Shown here: in pieces, positions 24,705 to 33,007 of the stretch
How the letters are laid out: each line of letters starts with the position of its first letter
Numbering within the stretch: the stretch's first letter is position 1
NCBI RefSeq assembly: GCF_900167525.1
Contig: NZ_FUZQ01000008.1
Coordinates: 124,001-188,000, forward strand
Source of the DNA: Krasilnikoviella flava
GTDB taxonomy: Bacteria > Actinomycetota > Actinomycetes > Actinomycetales > Cellulomonadaceae
Direction of reading: 5' to 3'
Length of the DNA: 64,000 bases
The notes under the pieces: generated by a model
Told to the model about the DNA's origin: nothing
The model's input: the letters and a program-made list of their open reading frames with translations, nothing else
Database searches by the model: none
Position numbers and translations under genes: made by a program

Positions 24705-26120
24705 GGGCGTGCCGGGCCGCTGGCTCCCGATCGCGACGGGGATCCGCTCGGGCAGCGCCTCGAGCCGGTCGGCGGCCTCGCCCGCGCACGCGGCGAGCTC
24801 GCGGGCGATCTCCACGCTCAGGCCGAGGTAGCCCGCCGGGTCGAGCAGCGCGCGCAGCTCGTCGTCGTCGAAGGCCTCGCTGACCACGGGGTCGCCGTGC
24901 AACAGCTCGAGGAACGGCCGGCTGCCGGATGCGGTCGCCTGCGCGACGGCGAAGACGACGTCGTGCGCCCGCTGCCGCCCGATCTTCTCGCCGAGGGCGA
25001 GCATCAGGGACTCGGAGCCGATCATGCCCTCGGACAGGCGGATGTTGGCCCGCATCCGGCCCGGGTCCAGCTCCAGCCCGTCCATCACCACCTCGAGGCG
25101 CGCGAGCATGTCGCCCGCGAGCACCGCGGCCGACGCGGAGACGTCCTCCAGCAGGGCCGTCATGGCGCCGTTCGCCTCCTGGTCGTGCAGCATCGACTCG
25201 AGCGCCGGGCCCGCGAGGGCGCGCAGCTCCGCGGACATGGTCTGCATGTCGAGGGCGAGCTGCGGGTTGCGCTTGTGCGGCATGGTCGAGCTGCCGACCG
25301 TCCCCTCGGGCACCGGCTCGAACGCCTCGGCGAACTCCGGCTGCATGAGGGTGTACACGTCCTTGCCGATCTTCCCGATCGTGCCCGCGAGCTGCGCCAG
25401 CACCAGCACGAGCTCCACGATGCCGTCGTTGACCGACCGCGACGGCACCCGCATCGGGTGCAGCCCCAGCCGGCGCGCCACCCCCGCCTCGATCGCCCGG
25501 CCGGAGCCCCCGAACGACGCGAACGTGCCCGCCGCGCCGCCCATCAGCACGCAGAACAGCCGCTCGTCGAGGCGCTCCAGCCGGTCCGCGTGCGCCGCGA
25601 GCTGGTCGATCCACACCGCGACCTTGAACCCGAACGTCACCGGCACGGCGTGCTGACTGTGGGTGCGGCCGGCCATCGGGAGCGCCGCGGACGACTCGGC
25701 GAGACGGCCGGCCGACCGCAGCACGCGGCCGAGCTGGCGCAGGATCGCCCGGTGCGCGTCGCGCAGCACCAGCACGTCGGCGGTCTGCGTGATGTTCTGC
25801 GTCGTCGCGCCCCAGTGCACCCAGCCGCCGTGCTTGGAGCCGACGGCGCGCGCGAACTCCTCGATGAGCGGCACCAGCGGATGACTGGCCTCGGCGGTCG
25901 CGGCGAGCACCCGCTTCACGTCGAGCTTCTCGATGCGCGCCGTGAGCGCGATGGCGCGGGCCGACTCCGCGGGGATGAGCCCGGCGTCGGCCTCCGCGAG
26001 CGCGAGTGCCGCCTCGACGTCGAGCCGCGCCTGCCAGCGGTTCTCCCGCGTGAACAGGCGCGCGATGCCCGGGTCGGGCACGCGACCCTCGGTGAAGCGT
26101 CCGAACGGTGCGACGATCAT
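24696..26120 (-). CDS. Adenylosuccinate lyase/carboxymuconate cycloisomerase family protein
   Basis: A 474-residue member of the fumarase/aspartase superfamily, most like class-II 3-carboxy-cis,cis-muconate cycloisomerase/adenylosuccinate lyase. The family signature GSSTMPHKRNPQLALDMQ (about residues 284-301) contains the flexible catalytic loop. Other conserved regions are HWGATTQNITQTADVLVL (about 103-120) and MAGRTHSQHAVPVTFGFK (about 151-168). No other beta-ketoadipate or purine genes are nearby, so the substrate is open. ATG 26120 is chosen from the start of similarity; the upstream frame is open but not family-like. The last codons PAG* come from an R-family repeat. Confidence 0.85.
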   Translation of the reverse strand: MIVAPFGRFTEGRVPDPGIARLFTRENRWQARLDVEAALALAEADAGLIPAESARAIALTARIEKLDVKRVLAATAEASHPLVPLIEEFARAVGSKHGGWVHWGATTQNITQTADVLVLRDAHRAILRQLGRVLRSAGRLAESSAALPMAGRTHSQHAVPVTFGFKVAVWIDQLAAHADRLERLDERLFCVLMGGAAGTFASFGGSGRAIEAGVARRLGLHPMRVPSRSVNDGIVELVLVLAQLAGTIGKIGKDVYTLMQPEFAEAFEPVPEGTVGSSTMPHKRNPQLALDMQTMSAELRALAGPALESMLHDQEANGAMTALLEDVSASAAVLAGDMLARLEVVMDGLELDPGRMRANIRLSEGMIGSESLMLALGEKIGRQRAHDVVFAVAQATASGSRPFLELLHGDPVVSEAFDDDELRALLDPAGYLGLSVEIARELAACAGEAADRLEALPERIPVAIGSQRPGTPAG

Positions 26121-26232
26121 GCGGCTCCCCGGGTGCGGCCGACGGCGGTGGGCACGATGATCGCCCGGCCCGGACCGCGTGTACAGCCCCGGCACCGTGC
26201 GGGTGTCGGCGGGGCGCGGCAGGGTGAGCGGC

Positions 26233-26973
26233 ATGAGCGAGCAGACGACGCCGACGACGACGGGGACGACGCTGGACTCGGTGGTCTTCGACACCCCGGA
26301 CATGGAGGGCTCGGCGGCGTTCTGGCGCGGGCTCACCGGTTCCACGCGCACCACCGAGCAGGAGGACGACTGGATCACCATCGTCACGCCCGACGGCTGG
26401 GGGCTGGCGTTCCAGCTCGCGCCCGACCTGGTGCGGGCCGAGTGGCCCGGGCAGGAGCACCCGCAGCAGGCGCACCTCGACCTGCGCGTGCCGGACGTAC
26501 CGGCGGCCGTCGAGCGCGCCGTCGCGCTGGGCGCCACGGTGCTGCGGGAGAGCCCCGGGTGGACCACGCTGGCCGACCCGGCCGGGCACCCGTTCGACCT
26601 GTGCCACGCGCCGGACAACGACGGGCTGACCGTCATGGGGGTGACCTTCGACGTGCCGGACGCCTCGGCCGCGGCCGCGTTCTGGTCGCGGGCCCTGGGC
26701 GACCCGGTGGTGTACGACGCGGACGGCATGGCCATGCTGGGCGGCGAGCGGGCGGTGCTGTTCCAGCAGGTCGAGGACTACGCGGCACCGAGCTGGCCCG
26801 ACCCGGCGCGGCCGCAGCAGCTGCACCTGGACCTGGAGGTGCCGAGCGGCGGCATGGAGGCGGCCGAGCGGGCCGTGCTCGCCGCCGGGGCGACCCGGCT
26901 CCCTGGCGGCGGCGAGACGTTCCGCGTGTTCGCCGACCCCGCCGGGCACCCGTTCTGTCTCTGCGGCTCCTAG
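26233..26973 (+). CDS. VOC-superfamily protein with two glyoxalase-like domains
   Basis: A 246-residue protein built of two vicinal-oxygen-chelate halves. Half one runs from TTLDSVVFDTPDMEGSAAFW (about residues 13-32) to ADPAGHPFDLCHA; half two runs from GVTFDVPDASAAAAFWSRAL to FADPAGHPFCLCGS. Each half carries the AFW...DPAGHPF pattern. Metal ligands cannot be assigned confidently, and no substrate is implied. ATG 26233 was chosen; the upstream open stretch is not domain sequence. Not in an obvious operon; the FAD monooxygenase converges 35 bases later. Confidence 0.85.
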   Translation: MSEQTTPTTTGTTLDSVVFDTPDMEGSAAFWRGLTGSTRTTEQEDDWITIVTPDGWGLAFQLAPDLVRAEWPGQEHPQQAHLDLRVPDVPAAVERAVALGATVLRESPGWTTLADPAGHPFDLCHAPDNDGLTVMGVTFDVPDASAAAAFWSRALGDPVVYDADGMAMLGGERAVLFQQVEDYAAPSWPDPARPQQLHLDLEVPSGGMEAAERAVLAAGATRLPGGGETFRVFADPAGHPFCLCGS

Positions 26974-27008
26974 AGCGGCAGGCACCACACTTCCTGAGCC
27001 CCCGTGTG

Positions 27009-28187
27009 TCATGGCAGCTCTCGGTCCGCCGGGGCGTAGGTGGGCAGAGGCCGCGCCCTTCCCTGCAGAAGCCGCTCGAGGGCGCCGAGCGGTCCGAGGA
27101 TCGGGAGGCGGGCGAGTGCGTCCCGAAGGCTCCTGCCCGTGGTGGTTCTCGGGACCATGAGGCTCACGTTCGGGCCGATCTGCTGCTTGCTGCGGACGAG
27201 GCTGCGCTGCCCGGCGTCGTAGCGCGCGAACGCGGTTCGGTGTTCGCCTCCAGCCCGCGCGAGCTCGCCCGCGAGCCGGTAGGCGCCGACGAGCGCAAGC
27301 TCGGCGCCCGAGCCCGATGCCGGTGAGGCGCACCAGGCGGCGTCGCCGACGAGGACGACTCGGCCGTTCGACCACGAGCCCATCCGCACCTGGGCGAGCG
27401 CGTCGAAGTACAGGTCCGTGTCCGCGAGTGCCGCCTCCAAGAGCCGGGGTACGCGCCATCCGGTCTCGTCTGCGAATGCCTCGCGTAATAGACGCCGGTG
27501 TTGCTCGATGTCGCGATGGTCGTGGCCGAGCGGCGCGGACCGGAAGATGAAATAGGCCTTGGCCTGTGCGTGGTTGCCCGAGCGGTAGAGCCCGGCCATC
27601 TTGCCCGGGCTGTTGTGCATGGTCACGGCGCGGTCTGCCCCGAGGGTGGCGTCTGCGTCGGCGAACGCGAAGTAGTGACCCATGAAGCGGACGAATCGTT
27701 CGTCGGGGCCGCAGGCGAGGCGGCGGACCGTGGAGTGCATCCCGTCCGCGCCGACGACAAGGGCGAAGCGCTCGCTCGGCGCTCGCTCGAACTCGACAGC
27801 CACCCCGTCGGCGTCCTGGCGCAGTCCCCGGACGTGGTGACCGAACCGGTAGTCGGCCCCGTCCTGGTCGCGCAGGAGCGCGACCAGGTCTCCGCGCATG
27901 ATCTCGGTCGCGCCCGGCTCGGTGATCGAGATCCGCGCGGTGACCCGCCCCGCGCGATCGACGAACTGCATGGCCTCGACGTCGGTAGCGGCCTCGCGCA
28001 CCGGGCCAAGGAGCCCCATGCGCTCGACGACTTCGATCGCCTGGCCGCGGACATCCACGCCGTTGCCGCCCGGTCGGGGAGCCGGAGCCCTCTCGACGAC
28101 GGTGACGTCGAAGCCGTACCTGGTCAACCAGTGCGTGACGGCGAGCCCGGCGATACTGGCGCCGACGACGAGGATTCGCTTGTTCAC
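27009..28187 (-). CDS. FAD-dependent aromatic/antibiotic monooxygenase (TetX-like group A)
   Basis: A 392-residue single-component flavoprotein hydroxylase. The FAD fold is ILVVGASIAGLAVTHWLTRY (about residues 5-24). The second site is VVGADGMHSTVRRLA (about 145-159), the DG motif. The ribityl-binding site is VVLVGDAAWCASPASGSGAE (about 281-300). The C terminus lacks a membrane anchor. Such enzymes use NAD(P)H and oxygen to hydroxylate aromatic compounds or drugs; the TetX branch inactivates tetracyclines, but specificity cannot be read here. It is divergent from a TetR gene with twin operators between, so a small aromatic inducer is likely. Base composition is slightly less GC-extreme than its neighbours. 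Confidence 0.87.
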   Translation of the reverse strand: MNKRILVVGASIAGLAVTHWLTRYGFDVTVVERAPAPRPGGNGVDVRGQAIEVVERMGLLGPVREAATDVEAMQFVDRAGRVTARISITEPGATEIMRGDLVALLRDQDGADYRFGHHVRGLRQDADGVAVEFERAPSERFALVVGADGMHSTVRRLACGPDERFVRFMGHYFAFADADATLGADRAVTMHNSPGKMAGLYRSGNHAQAKAYFIFRSAPLGHDHRDIEQHRRLLREAFADETGWRVPRLLEAALADTDLYFDALAQVRMGSWSNGRVVLVGDAAWCASPASGSGAELALVGAYRLAGELARAGGEHRTAFARYDAGQRSLVRSKQQIGPNVSLMVPRTTTGRSLRDALARLPILGPLGALERLLQGRARPLPTYAPADRELP

Positions 28188-28209
28188 ACGGTCTCCCTGG
28201 ACGTAGCAT

Positions 28210-28253
28210 CTGGAACGACGATTCCAGATTAATATATGGAACGGAGATTCCAG
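28210..28253. promoter_or_regulatory. Twin TetR operators between monooxygenase and tetR
   Basis: CTGGAACGACGATTCCAG (28210-28227) and ATGGAACGGAGATTCCAG (28236-28253) are two near-identical palindromes with centres 26 bp apart, sharing TGGAACG-N2-GATTCCAG. The AT-rich GATTAATATATGG between them contains TAATAT, a likely -10. The second copy contains the ATG of the TetR gene. Strong candidate for mutual and self repression. Confidence 0.85.
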
Positions 28254-28826
28254 TTGTCAACGTCACACGGGAAAGCCCTTCGGGCCGACGCGCTCCGCAA
28301 CCGCCGCCGAGCACTCGACGCCGCGACCGCGCTCCTGGCCGAACCCGGCGGGCCCCCGAAGGTCGAAGCCATCGCCGAACGGGCCGGCATGGGCGCGGGG
28401 ACGGTCGTTCGCGCCTTCGGCGGCAAGGACGCGCTCATGGACGCGGCCGTCGCCGAGCTGCTGGAGCCTCTCGTCCTCCGCGGCCGGCAGATCCTCGAGC
28501 GCGACGGGGGCCCGACGGCGCTGCGGGCCTTCCTGGCCGAGCTCATGGCGTTCCAGGCCGCGCACTACGCCGTCAACGACCAGCTCGCCGGGCTCGACCT
28601 GCCTGCCACCACGGCACTGCGCGCCGAGCTGGTGCGCGTCGTCGACGCGATGCTCGGCGAAGGCCGCGAGCAGGGCGCGATCCGCTCGGACATCGACCCC
28701 GTGCTCGTCACCAGCCTCGTCGGAGAGACGGCATTCACCATCGCCAAGGCCTCCCACGGCACCCCCGAACTCGCCGAGGCCTACCTCGAGGTCCTGATGG
28801 ACGGCCTACGCCCCCGCGTCCCGTGA
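28236..28826 (+). CDS. TetR-family regulator of the FAD monooxygenase
   Basis: A 196-residue TetR protein with DNA-binding domain NRRRALDAATALLAEPGGPP (about residues 22-41) and AIAERAGMGAGTVVRAFGGK (about 46-65), then a helical ligand domain. It is 48 bases from the divergent monooxygenase start, with two operator palindromes between. ATG 28236 lies inside the second palindrome; the TTG at 28254, six codons later, would leave the operator free and is an alternative start. After its stop, 60 bases separate it from the left end of an IS remnant. Confidence 0.88.
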   Translation: MERRFQLSTSHGKALRADALRNRRRALDAATALLAEPGGPPKVEAIAERAGMGAGTVVRAFGGKDALMDAAVAELLEPLVLRGRQILERDGGPTALRAFLAELMAFQAAHYAVNDQLAGLDLPATTALRAELVRVVDAMLGEGREQGAIRSDIDPVLVTSLVGETAFTIAKASHGTPELAEAYLEVLMDGLRPRVP

Positions 28827-28887
28827 AAGCCCACTCATCGAACGACGAAAGGCCCCACGTCCGCGTGATGGTCGCGAATGATGGCTG

Positions 28888-29431
28888 GTACGACAGCCGT
28901 AGATCGTGATCCTGACCTGCGGTGATACGTCGATGGAAGTGCGCGGCGCGGGCTCTGGCTTGATGTCGCCGTCTCCAGAATGACCAGGCGAGGATCTGCT
29001 CGAGGATTCGGGTGATGGCGGCGGCGAGGGTGTTGAACATGCGGCGGGCCTCGGCGACGGTGATCGCGATGAGGCCCTGCTCGGAGTTCTCCTCGATGCG
29101 CCAGCGTTGCCCGGCCACGCGAACGAGGGTCCGCATCGGGACCGGTCTCGGTGCGAAGCACAGGAGGTAGGCGAGCTCGCCGGTGGCCTCGTTGCGGCGC
29201 ACCAGCCGCATCTGCTTCCCGCCCAGGTCCTCCACCGCGGTGGGCTCGGGTTCTGCCTCGATGCCGTTCAGGGCCGATGAGTAGCAGCGGCGGCCCTCGG
29301 ACCCTTCTCCCGCGCAGTAGTTCTGCCACGCCGTGGGGGCATCCTCGCGGCGAGGTCGCGCGCCGCGACCTTCCCGACCCCGGTCCAAGCATGCCGGGAG
29401 GGGTCAGGGTCACGATCTACGGCTGCAGTAC
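28888..29431. mobile_element. Internally deleted IS701-type element with both inverted repeats
   Basis: The left end 28888-28917 (starting GTACGACAGCCGTAGATCGT) and right end 29402-29431 (ending CACGATCTACGGCTGCAGTAC) are 30-bp inverted repeats with about three mismatches. Only 544 bp lie between the outer limits, against roughly 1.3-1.5 kb for a complete element. The interior holds a truncated transposase on the minus strand. The GTAC at each outer edge may be part of the repeat or a 4-bp target duplication. It fills the only gap over 300 bases in the window. Confidence 0.8.
28890..29388 (-). pseudogene. IS701-family transposase remnant
   Basis: The frame shows the C-terminal half of an IS701-type DDE transposase: LVRRNEATGELAYLLCFAPR, then RTLVRVAGQRWRIEENSEQG. 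After this, the family normally continues through the AKGxxGLDxxQVRRWxSWxR region of about 60-100 residues. Here it jumps straight to LIAITVAEARRMFNTLAAAI and WSFWRRRHQARARAAHFHRR, which are the normal end. So the N-terminal catalytic part and a central block are both missing. It cannot encode an active enzyme. The reading frame runs through the left inverted repeat. Confidence 0.82.
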
Positions 29432-29500
29432 TGGGCACGACGGAGGACGCGCCGGGCAGGCGCTTTCCCTGCCCGGCGCGCGTCCCTAGGGTGGTCGGCC

Positions 29501-31087
29501 ATGCGACCCGACCGGCTGACCCGGCACGCCCGCGACCTCACGACGCGCTCCCTGGAGTGGATGGACGGCCGGTGGGACCCGGCCGCCGGGCTGCTCCGGG
29601 CGCCGGACCCCGTCGGCGACGAGCACGCCCCGGCCGGCCACCTGGTCCGCGAGACCGCCTGGTACGCCCTCGGCCTGCTGATGCGCGACGACGCCGACGG
29701 CGCCGAGCCCGACGCGGACCGCGCGCGGCACGCCCTCGGCCGCGTGCTGGACCACCAGATCGACGCGCCCGGCACCCGGTTCCACGGCACCTGGTTGCGC
29801 AGCCCGCACGAGGAGGCGCCCACCGCCGCGTCCGTGGAGTGGCGCGACTACGACCCGAACTGGCGCGAGTTCGTCGGGACCACCCTGGTGGTGATCGCGA
29901 CCGAGTTCCCCGAGGCCCTGGACGACGACCTGCGGGGTCGCGTCGACGCCGCGCTGCGCCGCGCCGTCGAGGGGACGCTCGCGCGCGACGTCGACCCGAG
30001 CTACACGAACATCGCGCTCCTGAGGTCGTTCCTGCTGCAGGACGCCGCGACCCGGCTCGGCGAGCCCGCGTGGGAGGCGGCGGCGGCCGACCTCGCGGAG
30101 CAGGTGCTCGAGCGATTCCGCGTCGACGGGGCCTTCGACGAGTACTGCTCCCCCACGTACTACGGCATCGACCTGGTCGCCCTCGCACTGTGGCGCCGGT
30201 ACGCGCGCCTGCCGCTGCTGAGAGCGGGCGGCACCGAGCTGGAGGCGGCCCTCTGGCGGGACACCGCCGCGCACTACCACGCGGGCCTGCGCAACCTCGC
30301 GGGCCCGTACGACCGCAGCTACGGCATGGACCTGCGGCGCTACGCGTCGGGCGTCGGGCTGTGGATCTGGCTCGCCGCCGGGCCCGACGCCGCGCCCTTC
30401 CCCGCGACCGACCGCCCCTTCCGGCACGCGTGGGACCTCGCCCTCGGCCCGCTCGTCGCCCTGCTCGGCGCCGAGGTCCCCGCCGACGCGCAGCCGCTCC
30501 TCGACGGGTTCCGCGGCCCACGGCAGGCGGCGCAGGTGATCGCCCGCGCCCCCCGGCGCACCGCGACCTGGTGGGTGGGCGAGCGGCTGCTCGTCGGCGC
30601 CGAGGACGTCGGCGGGGTGCGCGGCCACCTGGGCGACCAGTTCCACCCGGCCACCGTCCACTGGCACGCCGGCCGCCCGGGAGCCGGCGACGACGTCGGC
30701 TGGGCCCGGCTCGTGAGCGACCTCGCCGTGGACGCGCGGGCCGACGGCCCGTCGCTGAGCCTGTCGTGCGCGCGCCACGACCGGGGGGACGTCGACCTCA
30801 CGTTCCAGGTCCGCGCCCCCGGCGCCGGCGCCGGCGCGTTCACCTCCCGCAGGTGGCGGGTGCCCGGGCTGGACGCCGTCGTGACCGGCGACGCCGAGCT
30901 GGTCGCCGTCGAGCACGACGGTCGTGAGCCCGACGAGGACACCTGGTGGCTGCGGTACGTCGCGCGCGACGTCCCGGCCGACCGGCCCGTCCGCCTCCGG
31001 GTCGACCTGCACACCGACCTTGACACCGACGCGCGCACCGACCTGGATGCCCACCGCGACGCCGACCGGCAGGAGGCCCGCCGATGA
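29501..31087 (+). CDS. Predicted alpha-toroid protein paired with heparinase-like gene
   Basis: A 528-residue cytoplasmic-looking protein of unknown function. The first 350 residues look like repeated helical hairpins. Conserved-looking aromatic and acidic motifs are EWRDYDPNWREFVGTTLVVI (about 112-131), DEYCSPTYYGIDLVALALWR (about 209-228) and GPYDRSYGMDLRRYASGVGL (about 267-286), compatible with an (alpha/alpha)6 toroid of glycan lyases or hydrolases. The C-terminal 170 residues are beta-rich. There is no signal peptide. Its stop overlaps the start of the heparinase-like gene (ATGA, 31084-31087), so the two are translated together. A hydrolase, lyase or epimerase acting on an acidic sugar is a guess. 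Confidence 0.7.
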   Translation: MRPDRLTRHARDLTTRSLEWMDGRWDPAAGLLRAPDPVGDEHAPAGHLVRETAWYALGLLMRDDADGAEPDADRARHALGRVLDHQIDAPGTRFHGTWLRSPHEEAPTAASVEWRDYDPNWREFVGTTLVVIATEFPEALDDDLRGRVDAALRRAVEGTLARDVDPSYTNIALLRSFLLQDAATRLGEPAWEAAAADLAEQVLERFRVDGAFDEYCSPTYYGIDLVALALWRRYARLPLLRAGGTELEAALWRDTAAHYHAGLRNLAGPYDRSYGMDLRRYASGVGLWIWLAAGPDAAPFPATDRPFRHAWDLALGPLVALLGAEVPADAQPLLDGFRGPRQAAQVIARAPRRTATWWVGERLLVGAEDVGGVRGHLGDQFHPATVHWHAGRPGAGDDVGWARLVSDLAVDARADGPSLSLSCARHDRGDVDLTFQVRAPGAGAGAFTSRRWRVPGLDAVVTGDAELVAVEHDGREPDEDTWWLRYVARDVPADRPVRLRVDLHTDLDTDARTDLDAHRDADRQEARR

Positions 31088-32976
31088 CCCCCCGCCCGGT
31101 GGTCCCCGACTGGGCGGCCGCGCGACGGCGGACGCACGACGCACCGTGGGCCGCGGCCGTGCTGGACGCCGTCCGCGTGGACCACGACCACTGGCGCGAC
31201 CGTCTCGCCGTACCGCCGCCGGGCGCCGACTCGGCGTGGACCCACCACTACTTCTGCGGCGACGACGGCGCACCGCTGCGGTTCGACGCCGGCAGCCCGC
31301 GCCGGCACCGGTGCCCGACGTGCGGGCGGGAGCACTCCGGGGAGCCGTGGGACGGCGCCTGGCGCACGCGGATGCACGGCGCGGCCGCCGCACAGGCGCA
31401 GCGGGCCGCGCTGCTGGCGCGGCTGTCGGACGACCCGGCCGAGGCCCGGGAGGCGGCGGCCGGGCTCGCGGGGATCCTCACGGCCTACGCCCGCGACTAC
31501 TCCTCCTACGCCCCGCACGGGGTGAACGTCGGCACGGGCCGGGTGCAGCCGCAGAACCTCGACGAGGCGGTCTGGGCGGTGGGGCTGCTGCGCGCGGCAC
31601 GGTGGGCCGGGGACACGCTGGGCCCGGAGGTCCACGCGGCCACCACCCGGCTGGCCGGGGAGGTCGCGGCGCTGCTGCGCCCGCAGCTCGGGATGATCCA
31701 CAACATCCACTGCTGGCTGCTGGCCGCGCTCGCCGAGTGCGCCGTGCGCACCGGCGACGCCACGCTGCTCGCCGAGTGCCGGGACGGCGAGTTCGGCGCG
31801 GAGGCGCAGGCCCGGGAGGGCTTCGGCCCGGAGGGCCTGTGGTTCGAGGTCAACCCGCACTACCACTACTACACGGTGACCGCGCTGCTCTCGTACGCGG
31901 AGGCGACGGGTCCGGGCGGCCTCTCCGACGAGGCCGCCGCCCGCCTCGCCCGCGCCGTCCGGGCCCCGGTGGCGCTCGCCTACGACGACGGCCGCATCCC
32001 CGCGTACGCCGACGGCTGGCCCGACTGCTTCGTCGGCACCTTCGCCGAACAGGCCGAGGCCGCCACCGCGCTGCTGCCGGGGAACCCTGTCCCCCTCGCC
32101 CCGTTCTACGCGCAGCCGCGCACCGCGCCCGTGCAGCTCTGGTTCGCCAACCAGCACACGCACGGCCCGTCGGCGCCCCTGACCGGCCGGGGCAGCGTCG
32201 CGGCGCTCGTCCTCGGGCCCGACGACGTCGCGGCGGTGCCCGCTCCCCCGCTCGGGTCCTTCGTGTGGCCGCACGCCGGCATCGGCGTGCTCCGCTCGGA
32301 CGACGTGCGCCTCGCGATGCGGTTCGGCCCGCCGTCGGGCTGGCACGACCACCACGACCGGCTCGCCGTCGACGTCGGCACGGCGGGCGGCTGGTCGAGC
32401 CTCGACCTCGGCACCAGCGGCTACGGCGCCGAGATCACCGACTGGATGCGCTCGCCCGTCGCGCACGACCTCGTGATCCTCGACGGGCTGCCGCAGCCCG
32501 ACCTCGCGGGCCGGCTCGTCGAGGCGGGCGACGACCGGCTGGTCGCCGAGGCGTCGTGGGGCCCGGGTCGCGTGCGTCGCGCGCTCGCCCTGGAGCCGGC
32601 CGGCTGGTCCGACGTCACCACGGTGACCGCGCCCGAGGGCACCGTCGTCGAGTGGGTGTTCCACGGCGACGGGCGCGTCCGGGCCGACGGCGCCGCCCCC
32701 GCCGGGCTCCTCGCCCCGCCACGCGACGACCTGGGCCACCGGTGGCTGCGCGAGGTGCACCGGGTCCCGCCCGGGACCGACGGGGAGGTCCGGCTGCGCT
32801 GGGACGCGCCCGGGTCGCCGACGCTCACGCTCCCGCTGCCGCCCGGCGGCACGGTCGAGACCGCCGTGGCGGACGCGAACCCCACGGGCCTCCCGCTCGG
32901 CGTGGTCCGCGTGCGCGGCGTCGTGCCGGCGGACGGGCTGCTCGAGGTCGCCGCGTCGTTCGCGATCGGCGGCTGA
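31084..32976 (+). CDS. Heparinase II/III family protein
   Basis: A 630-residue polysaccharide-lyase-like protein without signal peptide. The N-terminal region has YFCGDDG and RHRCPTCGREHSGEPWDGAW (about residues 57-98), a cysteine cluster that could hold zinc. The toroid domain includes PQNLDEAVWAVGLLRAARWA, GMIHNIHCWLLAALAECAVR and FEVNPHYHYYTVTALLSYAE. The C-terminal beta domain has the heparinase II/III hallmark GWHDHHDRLAVDVG (about 419-432). It is coupled by a four-base overlap to the toroid-like gene. Together they probably degrade an imported uronic-acid glycan, but the substrate is unknown. No transporter lies next to them. Confidence 0.82.
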   Translation: MTPRPVVPDWAAARRRTHDAPWAAAVLDAVRVDHDHWRDRLAVPPPGADSAWTHHYFCGDDGAPLRFDAGSPRRHRCPTCGREHSGEPWDGAWRTRMHGAAAAQAQRAALLARLSDDPAEAREAAAGLAGILTAYARDYSSYAPHGVNVGTGRVQPQNLDEAVWAVGLLRAARWAGDTLGPEVHAATTRLAGEVAALLRPQLGMIHNIHCWLLAALAECAVRTGDATLLAECRDGEFGAEAQAREGFGPEGLWFEVNPHYHYYTVTALLSYAEATGPGGLSDEAAARLARAVRAPVALAYDDGRIPAYADGWPDCFVGTFAEQAEAATALLPGNPVPLAPFYAQPRTAPVQLWFANQHTHGPSAPLTGRGSVAALVLGPDDVAAVPAPPLGSFVWPHAGIGVLRSDDVRLAMRFGPPSGWHDHHDRLAVDVGTAGGWSSLDLGTSGYGAEITDWMRSPVAHDLVILDGLPQPDLAGRLVEAGDDRLVAEASWGPGRVRRALALEPAGWSDVTTVTAPEGTVVEWVFHGDGRVRADGAAPAGLLAPPRDDLGHRWLREVHRVPPGTDGEVRLRWDAPGSPTLTLPLPPGGTVETAVADANPTGLPLGVVRVRGVVPADGLLEVAASFAIGG

Positions 32977-33007
32977 ACGGGGGGCGGCTGAACGGGGGGC
33001 GGCTCAG
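32970..33007. repeat. 15-bp tandem repeat at convergent stops
   Basis: Units of 15 bp (CGGCTGAACGGGGGG) occur twice and partly a third time. Unit 1 contains the TGA stop of the heparinase-like gene. The third, partial unit carries the stop of the convergent kinase-like gene. Local slippage product; no function assigned. Confidence 0.75.

Noticed and set aside
28835-29413. An intact small gene in the gap after the tetR at 28236
   Set aside because: The frames here are pieces of an IS701-type transposase with large deletions, bounded by inverted repeats.
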